Shown here: positions 8,510-15,126 of the stretch, piece after piece
How positions within the stretch are numbered: the first letter of the stretch is position 1
Layout of the letters: the number at the start of each line of letters is the position of its first letter
DNA from: Solirubrobacteraceae bacterium
GTDB taxonomy: Bacteria > Actinomycetota > Thermoleophilia > Solirubrobacterales > Solirubrobacteraceae
NCBI GenBank assembly: GCA_017744415.1
Contig: JAGIBJ010000051.1
Coordinates: forward strand, 62,001 to 126,000
Reading direction: 5' to 3'
Length of the DNA: 64,000 nucleotides
The notes under the pieces: generated by a model
What the model saw: the letters and a program-made list of their open reading frames with translations, nothing else
Database searches by the model: none
What the model was told of the DNA's origin: nothing
Translations under genes and position numbers: made by a program

Positions 8510-9561
8510 GACGCGACGCGCCGACCAGCCACGGCCTCGCGACGCGTTCGCTCGCGGATCTCGCGCGCGAGGCGTTCCCGGCTGCCGAAGCCGCCGCCGG
8601 TGACCACGCGCCGATCCGCCTGCGCATCGGCAACCACCGCATCGCAGTGCGGTTCGACGGCCCCGCCTCCACCGGCGCCGTGCTGCCGGCCTGGCGCTCA
8701 CTGCTCGCCGACGCGGCGCCCGACGACACGGTCGACGCTGAGGTCTTCATCGTCACGAGCGACCGCTCCGGGCCGCCGCCCTCCACCGGCCCCGTGACCG
8801 CAGGCCGGCGCGATCACATGGCCGTGGGCGACGACCGCTTCATGGTCGAGGTGCGCGCAGACGGCGCCGGTCTTTCGATCTGGGACACCGATCAGCGCCG
8901 CGGGCTCTGGTGGAGCGCCAGCGCGGAGGCTATCGGCGTCAACGACCGGCTCCTTCCGCTCGGCGCCGTCCTCCCTGCCCTGCTGCGCTCGCTCGGACTC
9001 GTCCCGGTGCGTGCCGCCGTTGTCGGCAGCGCCCGCGGCGGCCTGCTCATCGCCGGCGACCTGCGATCCGGCCGGACCACCACCGCGCTCGCCGCCCGCC
9101 GGCTCGGCATGCCGACGATCGCCGACGCGATCGTCGCCGTCGACCCCGCCACGCGCGTCGCACATCCGCTCACCGGGTTCGCGGCCGCGTCGACGACGAC
9201 GCTCCAGCTCATGCCCGAGCTCGCCGCGCGCCTCGCGCAGCTTCCGCCGACCCCGGACGGTAAGCAGGCCGTGCTCCTCGATACCCGTCCGCTGCGCGAG
9301 CCCGAGGGGATGCCGCTGCGGGCGCTCGTCGTTCCGACGCGCAGCGACGCGACGGGCGCGCCGGTGCGTGACGCCGATCCGGCGGCGACCCGCGCCACTG
9401 CCGCCGCTTCATGGCTGCGCTGCGCCGGCAGCCTGCCCGTCGATGAGCGACGCCTCAGCGAAGTCGTGCACGACCTGCCGGTATTCGAGCTCCCGGTCGG
9501 CCCGGATCCGGATTCCGTGGCCGCGGGCCTCGCGCAGATCCTGCGCGGCCTCGACGCCTAG
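8506..9561 (+). CDS. HPr-kinase-like protein with degenerate P-loop
   Basis: A 351-residue protein starting at TTG. Around residues 175-205 the segment GLLIAGDLRSGRTTTALAAR has the shape of the HprK/serine-kinase-like Walker A (GDSGSGKST), but the P-loop Lys is replaced by Arg, and the following ADAIVAVD stands where active members have an ADD-type acidic motif. The N-terminal 150 residues resemble the beta-rich half that precedes the P-loop in HprK-related proteins of peptide-maturation loci. It may bind but not hydrolyse nucleotide, or may be a structural homologue. No precursor peptide or maturation enzyme is recognisable next to it apart from the 19-codon ORF that overlaps its start. Confidence 0.6.
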   Translation: MRRDAPTSHGLATRSLADLAREAFPAAEAAAGDHAPIRLRIGNHRIAVRFDGPASTGAVLPAWRSLLADAAPDDTVDAEVFIVTSDRSGPPPSTGPVTAGRRDHMAVGDDRFMVEVRADGAGLSIWDTDQRRGLWWSASAEAIGVNDRLLPLGAVLPALLRSLGLVPVRAAVVGSARGGLLIAGDLRSGRTTTALAARRLGMPTIADAIVAVDPATRVAHPLTGFAAASTTTLQLMPELAARLAQLPPTPDGKQAVLLDTRPLREPEGMPLRALVVPTRSDATGAPVRDADPAATRATAAASWLRCAGSLPVDERRLSEVVHDLPVFELPVGPDPDSVAAGLAQILRGLDA

Positions 9562-9608
9562 TCCTGCGGCACGCCTGACGGGGCAGCGCGAGCCGCGGAG
9601 CCCGCGCG

Positions 9609-10253
9609 TCAGAAGCTGCGCAGCAGCCCGACGACGACGCCGGCGATCTGCACGTCGCCGCGCACGATGATCGGGTCGAGCGCCGAGTTCTCCGGCTGGA
9701 GCCGGATGTGGTCGCCTTCGTGGAAGTAGCGCTTCACGGTCGCTTCCTCCTCACCCAGGAGCGCGACGACGATCTCGCCGTTGCGGGCAGTTGCCTGCTG
9801 GTGGATGACGATGAGGTCGCCGTCATGGATGCCGGCCTCGATCATGGAGTCGCCCTTCACGCGGAGCAGGAACTCGCCACGCTGACCACCGGCGGCGGCC
9901 GGAACGGCGACGACCTCCTCGACCTCTTCGCTCGCGAGCGACGGCGGCCCGGCGGGCACACGGCCGACGAGCGGCAGCATCGACGCGCCGTCGATCTCCT
10001 GCGGCTCCACCGGCTCGGCGCCGAGCAGTTCCATGGCGCGCGGCTTGCTGGGGTCGCGGCGGATCAGCCCCATCTTCTCGAGGCGCGCGAGGTGGGCGTG
10101 CACCGTCGACGACGACGACAGCCCGACCGTGCGGCCGATGTCGCGCACCGCCGGCGGATAGCCGTAGGTGGCGACGTGATCGCGGATGCACGCGAGAATG
10201 GCGCGCTGGCGATCCGTCAGCTCGTCGAGGACTGCGTCATCTCCAGGGAACAT
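9609..10253 (-). CDS. lexA: LexA SOS repressor
   Basis: A 214-residue repressor-protease. Residues 10-70 are the winged helix DNA-binding domain (LTDRQRAILACIRDHVATYG). The self-cleavage site is Ala101-Gly102 (GRVPAGPP), the catalytic Ser is Ser136 (KGDSM) and the general base Lys is Lys174 (ATVKRYF). RecA-stimulated cleavage between Ala and Gly de-represses SOS genes, here at least imuB-DUF6504 at 1558-2993. Its ATG lies inside a near-consensus SOS box, which implies autoregulation and probably a leaderless mRNA. No other start is available further in. Confidence 0.97.
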   Translation of the reverse strand: MFPGDDAVLDELTDRQRAILACIRDHVATYGYPPAVRDIGRTVGLSSSSTVHAHLARLEKMGLIRRDPSKPRAMELLGAEPVEPQEIDGASMLPLVGRVPAGPPSLASEEVEEVVAVPAAAGGQRGEFLLRVKGDSMIEAGIHDGDLIVIHQQATARNGEIVVALLGEEEATVKRYFHEGDHIRLQPENSALDPIIVRGDVQIAGVVVGLLRSF

Positions 10254-10260
10254 GCGTTCG
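10247..10260. promoter_or_regulatory. SOS box overlapping the lexA start codon
   Basis: GGAACATGCGTTCG matches the CGAACRNRYGTTCG consensus at 13 of 14 positions (first base G instead of C). The lexA ATG on the minus strand is 10251-10253, inside the box. Confidence 0.85.
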
Positions 10261-10393
10261 CAACACTACCCCGCCTCCCGGCGGATGGCCTGCATCGCGG
10301 CGTGCAAGCCCTCCAGACGTGCGGTTCTCATGCCCTTCCGCGCCGCCGCTCCCTGAGGCGTCCACCCACGACGCATCCTCTGGCGCCTTCTTC

Positions 10394-10399
10394 TATAGT
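10394..10399 (+). promoter_or_regulatory. -10 element of the tRNA-Leu promoter
   Basis: TATAGT lies 17 bases before the tRNA 5' end, a usual distance for a short 5' leader. A -35 element is not clear. Confidence 0.5.
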
Positions 10400-10415
10400 C
10401 CTGCGTCCATTCCAT

Positions 10416-10500
10416 GCGCCGATGGCGGAATTGGTAGACGCGCTAGGTTGAGGGCCTAGTGGGAGATAATCCCGTGGAGGTTCGAGTCCTCTTCGGCGCA
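10416..10500 (+). tRNA. tRNA-Leu (anticodon GAG)
   Basis: An 85-nt class II tRNA. The acceptor stem pairs GCGCCGA (10416-10422) with TCGGCGC (10493-10499), followed by discriminator A at 10500. The anticodon stem CTAGG/CCTAG encloses the loop TTGAGGG, whose central bases are GAG, reading CUC and CUU. A long variable arm (GGGA...TCCC) and GGTTCGAGTCC T arm are present. CCA is not encoded. Confidence 0.97.
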
Positions 10501-10505
10501 CTTGC

Positions 10506-10530
10506 AAAAGCCCCGCACTGCGGGGCTTTT
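10506..10530 (+). terminator. Intrinsic terminator of tRNA-Leu
   Basis: An 11-bp perfect stem (10506-10516 with 10520-10530) with a 3-base ACT loop ends in TTTT and starts 5 bases after the tRNA. The matching AAAA on the 5' side means it could work in both directions and also serve the convergent AlkD-like gene. Confidence 0.9.
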
Positions 10531-10553
10531 GTCGTTCTTAGGGCGTTCCAGGC

Positions 10554-11282
10554 TCAGCTCGTGCGGAGCCTGCGGTAGTGGGCCCGTTGCTCGGGCGTGA
10601 GGCGTTCGGTGGCGTAGGAGAGCATCACGGCGGGCATGCCTCGGGCGTGGGCGTCGAGGAAGGCCGTGAGGTGGGATTCGTCGACGCGCTTGCCGACCTC
10701 GCGCAGCATCCAGCCGGTGGCCTTGTGGATGAGGGGCTCGGGGTCGCGGAGCAGGAGCTCGGCCACGTGCAGGGCGTCGGCGCTCTCGCCGCGCTTGATG
10801 CGGTGGAAGGTGGCGAGCATCGCGATGCGGCGCTCCCAGAGCAGCGGCGAGGCGGCGAGCTCGTCGAGGATCGCGGTGCCGACGACGTCGAGGTGCGGGC
10901 CGACGACGTGCTCGGCGGAGCAGTCGACGAGATCCCAGTTGTTGAGGCGCGTCGACTGGGCGAGGTAGTGCTCGTAGACGTCGTGCATCGCCAGCTCCTC
11001 GCCCGACCGCGCCGCGTCGGCGTAGGCGCGGGCGTAGCCGAGCGCGGCGGCGAGCCGATGCTCGTGGATCTCGCTGGCGAGGAGGTCGTCGAGCGCGTTG
11101 AGCGGCAGCTCGCGGTGGCGCTTCAGCACCGCCCGCACCTGCGGCACGGTCGCCCCGATGAACACGTCACCTTCGCCGTACTCGCCCGGGCCGGACTTGA
11201 AGAAGCGCGCGCGGCCGGGAACCGCGGCCGGATCGGCGTAGGCCTGGAGGTCGTCGACGAGGGCGGCGGCCGCGGGATGCAT
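10554..11282 (-). CDS. AlkD-like DNA alkylation repair protein
   Basis: A 242-residue all-helical protein of the AlkD/AlkC HEAT-like glycosylase family, which removes bulky or cationic alkylpurines such as 3-methyl- and 7-methylguanine without base flipping. Family hallmarks are STRLNNWDLVDCSAE near the middle and LIHKATGWMLREVGKR near the end. There are two adjacent ATGs (11285 and 11282). There is no SOS box upstream, so it is probably not under LexA control. It converges on the tRNA-Leu terminator. Confidence 0.88.
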   Translation of the reverse strand: MHPAAAALVDDLQAYADPAAVPGRARFFKSGPGEYGEGDVFIGATVPQVRAVLKRHRELPLNALDDLLASEIHEHRLAAALGYARAYADAARSGEELAMHDVYEHYLAQSTRLNNWDLVDCSAEHVVGPHLDVVGTAILDELAASPLLWERRIAMLATFHRIKRGESADALHVAELLLRDPEPLIHKATGWMLREVGKRVDESHLTAFLDAHARGMPAVMLSYATERLTPEQRAHYRRLRTS

Positions 11283-11358
11283 CACGAAATCAGGTGCCGG
11301 CGCCGGGTGTCGCGTGCCGAGTTTGAGACGTGGGGCGCCCGTGACGAGCGGGCCCCGA

Positions 11359-11628
11359 CTACTTGCGGCTGCGAGCCGAGCCGCCGACCGCGCCGATGTC
11401 GATCAGGAAGGCGATGCCGACGATGAACCACTCGAATCCGGCCACCTCGTGCGTACCGAGATCCCACATCACGATGTAGGCGAGCGTGGTCCACGGCAGC
11501 AGGAAGAAGCCCAGGAGCGGCAGGAGGATGCCGTCCATCGCCCGGCTCGGGAGATCGCTGAAGATCGCGATCACGACGAGCGCGAGCCGCGGCGAGAGGA
11601 GCGCGAGCAGGGCGATCAGGCAGGGCAT
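11359..11628 (-). CDS. Small conserved membrane protein
   Basis: An 89-residue protein with three hydrophobic segments (MPCLIALLALLSPRLALVVI; LLPLLGFFLLPWTTLAYIVMW; EWFIVGIAFLIDIGAVGG) and a basic tail. I recognise the overall pattern from small actinobacterial membrane proteins that have no assigned function. The ATG at 11628 is chosen because it opens the first helix. A TTG at 11670 would overlap the stop of the upstream small gene as TTGA and cannot be excluded. Confidence 0.72.
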   Translation of the reverse strand: MPCLIALLALLSPRLALVVIAIFSDLPSRAMDGILLPLLGFFLLPWTTLAYIVMWDLGTHEVAGFEWFIVGIAFLIDIGAVGGSARSRK

Positions 11629-11666
11629 GCGCACACCGTAGACGAGCGGTGCGGCGCCCGGCGCGG

Positions 11667-11930
11667 TCAAGCGGTCGCGCCGACCGCCTCACGCGCAGCA
11701 CGCGCCGCACGGATCGGCGACGCCGGCACGAGCGCCGCGGCGGCGGTGGTCGGCGCGAAGTGGTGGCGGTGCGGGCGGCGATCGGGGCGCGGCGGTGTCG
11801 GCGCGTTACCGCTGGCGGCGCTCGCGCGCACCTCGGCGGCGATGGCCGGCATCGGAGCCGCGCCGCCAGCGAACGCGAACGTCGCGGTGCTGCCGAGGAC
11901 GAGGGCCGGGGTCTTGCCGAAGAGGTCCAT
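11667..11930 (-). CDS. Small secreted His/Pro/Ala-rich protein
   Basis: An 87-residue frame with a plausible signal peptide (MDLFGKTPALVLGSTATFAF ending near PAIAA) and a His/Arg/Pro-rich middle (RPDRRPHRHHFAP). It matches no family I know. Support comes from its export signal and from its stop lying next to the small membrane protein gene on the same strand. It could be a chance frame in GC-rich DNA. Confidence 0.4.
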   Translation of the reverse strand: MDLFGKTPALVLGSTATFAFAGGAAPMPAIAAEVRASAASGNAPTPPRPDRRPHRHHFAPTTAAAALVPASPIRAARAAREAVGATA

Positions 11931-12069
11931 GCGATGACTCCTGTGGAGGGCTGCCGCGACCGGTGCCGCGACCTGGCATCCACCCTCTCGCCCGAGCCTC
12001 AGAGCCACCTGAGCCAGCGCCGGGAATCGCCCGAGGGCGCGCCGCGGCCGCCGGTACCGTCTTCCCGGG

Positions 12070-13434
12070 ATGCCTCTCGATCTGGCAGACGTCGCACGCC
12101 GCGCCGCCGAGTTCGGTGGCGACGAGGCCGTGGCCAGCGTGACGCTCCGCCGCGAGCTCGTCGCCGAGTGCGGCCCCGACGGCACGCTCCAGCCCCCACG
12201 CCGCACCGACGAGCTCAGCGTGCGCCTGCTCGTGCGCGACGCCGGCGGGCGGTTCGGGCTGGCGCGCTCCACCGGTCCAGTCGACGACGCGGGCCTTGCC
12301 GTGCTCGCCGAGCGGGCCCGCGCGCAAGCCGCAGGCGGCACGCTCGACCTCGCGCCGCTGCCCGATCCGACCGTCGGACCCGTACACGAGGGACTTGGCG
12401 ACCCGGCGGCCGCGCTCGACCCCGTCCAGGGCGCCGCAGCGGCTCGGGCTGCCGCCGCCTCGATCGAGTTCGCGCTCGGCAGGGGGCGCGCCGCCACCTA
12501 CCGCGGCGAGGAGGTGCGGTTCGCCGTCGCCCGCAGCGACGCCGGCCTCACCGAGGACCACCGCACGGCCGCACAGCTCGTCGCCCGGGCCACCGACGAG
12601 GACGGGATGCTCGCCGGCTATGCCGAGGCCGCCGGGCCCGACACGGGGCTGCTCGATGCCCGCGCGCTCGGTGCTGCGGCCTCTCCCCCGCTCGCGCCTG
12701 CCGGCCGCCCGCACACGCCCATCGTCCTGCGCGGCACCCATCACGCCGTGCTGCTGGAGCCCGCCGCCCTCGCACCACTGCTCGAGGCGTTCGCGCGCGT
12801 CACCAGCACCGGGCACGCCCACCTCACCGGCACGAGCCCGTACACCGGCCGCCTCGGCACCCTCGCGGCCTCGGAGCTCCTCACGCTTGTCGATTCGCCG
12901 CGGTACCTCCACACGCTCGGCCGAGCCATCGATGTCGAGGGCACACCTGCGCAGGTCGTCCCGCTCTTCGACGAGGGCGTCGCCACCGGGCTGATCCACG
13001 ATTCGACGGGCGCCAGCATGGGCGCCGCCTCCACCGGCCACGCCGCCGAGCTCGGCGGCTCACCGCGCGGCGCCGTCGCCCGCAACCTCGTGCTGCTGCC
13101 CGCCGAGCTGCCGGCGCGCTCCCTCGAGCTCGCAGCCGCCGCCGACGTGCCCGTCGTCCGCATCGCCGTGCTCGACGAGGTGCGCACCGCCGGCCCGGTC
13201 TCCACCCGCTTCCGCGCGCTCGGCCGGGCGGCATCGCTCATCGACGGCGGCGCCACGGTCGCGCTCCTGGGCGACATCGTCATCACCGGCGACCTCGCCG
13301 ACCTCGCCGGCAACCTCGCCGCGCTCGGCAGCGACGCCACGCTCGTCGCGCGCCTCCGTCACCGCCCAGAACGCACCACGGCCACGTGGTGCCCGCCCGC
13401 ACTCGTGCACGGGCCCGACGTCACCGTTGCTTAG
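12070..13434 (+). CDS. TldD/PmbA (TldE) family protein
   Basis: A 454-residue protein of the modulator-of-gyrase family. In Escherichia coli the TldD-TldE pair forms a heterodimeric zinc protease that degrades or matures unfolded and ribosomally made peptides. The C-terminal half shows family features: SPYTGRLGTLAASELLTLVD, GRAIDVEGTPAQVVPLFDEG, then a Gly/Ser-rich strand where related proteins have the STGNARR motif (here STGHAAELGG). No HExxxH zinc motif is seen, so it resembles the non-catalytic TldE/PmbA partner. A TldD partner is not adjacent. The small secreted-protein gene diverges upstream. Confidence 0.8.
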   Translation: MPLDLADVARRAAEFGGDEAVASVTLRRELVAECGPDGTLQPPRRTDELSVRLLVRDAGGRFGLARSTGPVDDAGLAVLAERARAQAAGGTLDLAPLPDPTVGPVHEGLGDPAAALDPVQGAAAARAAAASIEFALGRGRAATYRGEEVRFAVARSDAGLTEDHRTAAQLVARATDEDGMLAGYAEAAGPDTGLLDARALGAAASPPLAPAGRPHTPIVLRGTHHAVLLEPAALAPLLEAFARVTSTGHAHLTGTSPYTGRLGTLAASELLTLVDSPRYLHTLGRAIDVEGTPAQVVPLFDEGVATGLIHDSTGASMGAASTGHAAELGGSPRGAVARNLVLLPAELPARSLELAAAADVPVVRIAVLDEVRTAGPVSTRFRALGRAASLIDGGATVALLGDIVITGDLADLAGNLAALGSDATLVARLRHRPERTTATWCPPALVHGPDVTVA

Positions 13435-13493
13435 CCATCACGACGGGCGGCTTGCTCGCCTTCCCCGACACTCGTAGGTGTTGGGGTGCGTGC

Positions 13494-13580
13494 ATCGCGC
13501 GTGCGATGGGCCGCCGATGAGACGCAGGTGTAGCCCTGCTACATCGAGGAACAGCGGTGGCTCAGCGCGCGTGCGAGGCG
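13494..13580. repeat. Dispersed intergenic repeat, copy A
   Basis: 87 bases that align at roughly 85% identity with 40910-40995. The centre holds a hairpin TGTAGC-CCT-GCTACA. Both ends carry the same 11-base direct repeat, CGCGCGTGCGA (13496-13506 and 13566-13576). It sits between convergent tldE-like and secG genes, 24 bases past the secG stop. Confidence 0.8.
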
Positions 13581-13603
13581 CGTGCCCCGGCGCCTACGAG
13601 CGG

Positions 13604-13834
13604 CTACGAGGCGAGTTTGATGAGGGCGATGGTGTTGACGGCCCAGAGGATGCTGAGGCCGATGGTCCAGCGCGTGACGTTGCGCTCGAGCATGGAGCCG
13701 CCGCCGAGGGAGCCCTGGCCGCCGCCGACGCCGAAGGCACCGGAGAGGCCGCCATCCTTGCCGGAGTGGGCGAGCACGCCGCCGATCACGCCGATCGAGA
13801 GGATGAGCTGGAGGACCTGCAGGACGGTTTCCAC
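13604..13834 (-). CDS. secG: Preprotein translocase subunit SecG
   Basis: A 76-residue protein with two transmembrane helices (VLQVLQLILSIGVIGGVLA; RWTIGLSILWAVNTIALI) separated by a Gly-rich loop with LSGAFGVGGGQGSLGGGS, the signature of SecG in the SecYEG channel. The GTG start is the only one that gives a normal SecG N-terminus. It is the last gene of the ccmE-ccmF-EEP-CcmI-like run on this strand, only 5 bases after the CcmI-like stop. Confidence 0.92.
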   Translation of the reverse strand: METVLQVLQLILSIGVIGGVLAHSGKDGGLSGAFGVGGGQGSLGGGSMLERNVTRWTIGLSILWAVNTIALIKLAS

Positions 13835-13839
13835 GTCGA

Positions 13840-14154
13840 TCAGCCTAGCGGTTCGGCGTCGCTGAGGGCGGCGTCGGCTTCGTCGAGGGCGTGGAGGAGG
13901 TCGGCGGCTTGGGCGCGGAGCTGGCGTTCGAGGACGGCGGCGTCGGCTTTGGTGATCTTTCCGGCTTCGCGGTCGGCGCGGAGTTCGCGGATCTCGTCGA
14001 GCTTGCGGTCCTTGGCGAGCTCGGCGCGGTCGCGGGCTTCGATGAGGCGGGGGTCGGGGCCGTCGGTGGCTGCTGAGGCGCCTGCGCGGAGGGGCCAGGC
14101 GACGAAGGCGAGCGCCGCGGCGGCGACGATCATCACGATCAGGAACGAGAGCAT
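13840..14154 (-). CDS. CcmI-like N-terminal membrane/coiled-coil protein
   Basis: A 104-residue protein with one N-terminal transmembrane helix (residues 2-22) and a charged helical coil. The segment RKLDEIRELRADREAGKITK followed by ADAAVLERQLRAQAADLL closely resembles the cytoplasmic coil of CcmI/CycH, the apocytochrome chaperone of System I, without its TPR domain. Its place downstream of ccmE and ccmF supports a role in haem attachment to cytochrome c. The family assignment is inference from pattern and context. Confidence 0.65.
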   Translation of the reverse strand: MLSFLIVMIVAAAALAFVAWPLRAGASAATDGPDPRLIEARDRAELAKDRKLDEIRELRADREAGKITKADAAVLERQLRAQAADLLHALDEADAALSDAEPLG

Positions 14155-14165
14155 GCGGGGGTGGG

Positions 14166-15113
14166 TCAGCGCGGGAGACGGACGCGAGCGACCACCACAT
14201 CATGGTCGCTGCCGGGGAGGTCGTGCACCGTGACCCCTTCGATGGCGATGCGGCGGGTGGCGAGGACGTGGTCGATGGTGAGGGTGGCCCAGCTTCCGTT
14301 CGACCAGGTGGGGCGCCAGGCGGCCCCGGCCTCTTCAGCGGCGTCGCGGAAGCCGTCGTCGCCGAGGAGGCTGCGGATCGGGTGGTGGTCGAGGGTGGCG
14401 TTGAAATCGCCGACGAGGAGGGCGTCGCCGGTGGCGTCGGCGGCGTGGCGGAAGGCGCGGGTGCAGCGTTTCCAGCAGGGCACGTTTCGGGCGTTGAACG
14501 GAGGCGGCGGGTGGACGCTGCGCACGTGGACGGGCGTGGCGGCGCCGGGGACGTTGACGAGGCCGCCGAGGGAGCGGTGGTCGCCGGGGGCGGCAGGGAG
14601 GCGTGTGATCGGCCAGCGGCTCCAGAGCGCGAGGCCGGCAGCTCCGGGTCTGGGGTCGGGGTCGGTGGCGCCGTGTGTGAGGGTGCGGAGGAGGCCGGCG
14701 CGGCGCGCGGCGGCGTCCCATTCGGGCGTGTTCTCTTGGATGGCGAGGAGGTCGACGTGTTCGCCGCGCACGAGGCGGGCGAGGAACGTGGGGTCGGCGT
14801 GGCCGACGAGGACGTTGCCGGTGGCAATCGTGACGATGGGCCCGCGTGCGGCCGGCTGGTCGTCGTGGGTGAGGCGGCCGAGCCGCGGGATGCCGAGGAC
14901 GACGAGACCGATCAGCGCGCCGATCGCGGCGGCGCGAGACCGGAGCAGCGCGGCGACCACGAGCACAACGGCGGTGAGGACGACGACGTACGGCAGGAAC
15001 GCGACGGCGGCGGGGATCCGCCAGGAGCGGGCGTCGATGTCGACGGTGGTGGCGATCAGCCACGGCACCCAGAGGAGCGCGGCGACGCCGAGGAGCAGGC
15101 GCGTCGCCCTCAC
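14166..15113 (-). CDS. Membrane-anchored EEP family protein, second paralogue
   Basis: A 315-residue protein with the same design as the gene at 6236-7204: N-terminal hydrophobic helices (residues 5-75), then an EEP domain with TIATGNVLVGHAD, LLAIQEN, VHPPPPF, GDFNATLDHHPI, LTIDHVLA and LPGSDHDVV. All metal-binding and catalytic positions (Glu, Asp, Asn, His) seem intact. It starts at GTG 13 bases after the ccmF stop and ends 11 bases before the CcmI-like start, so it is embedded in the cytochrome c maturation run, which is unexpected. Substrate unknown. Confidence 0.8.
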   Translation of the reverse strand: MRATRLLLGVAALLWVPWLIATTVDIDARSWRIPAAVAFLPYVVVLTAVVLVVAALLRSRAAAIGALIGLVVLGIPRLGRLTHDDQPAARGPIVTIATGNVLVGHADPTFLARLVRGEHVDLLAIQENTPEWDAAARRAGLLRTLTHGATDPDPRPGAAGLALWSRWPITRLPAAPGDHRSLGGLVNVPGAATPVHVRSVHPPPPFNARNVPCWKRCTRAFRHAADATGDALLVGDFNATLDHHPIRSLLGDDGFRDAAEEAGAAWRPTWSNGSWATLTIDHVLATRRIAIEGVTVHDLPGSDHDVVVARVRLPR

Positions 15114-15126
15114 CGGGAGCGGGGGC

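Noticed and set aside
10506-10530. Attenuator or riboswitch after tRNA-Leu
   Set aside because: The structure is a simple perfect stem with a T run and no conserved aptamer features.
11282-11983. A 233-codon minus-strand frame overlapping the small membrane protein gene
   Set aside because: Arg/Ser/Pro-rich composition with no domain, and it covers two better supported genes in other frames.
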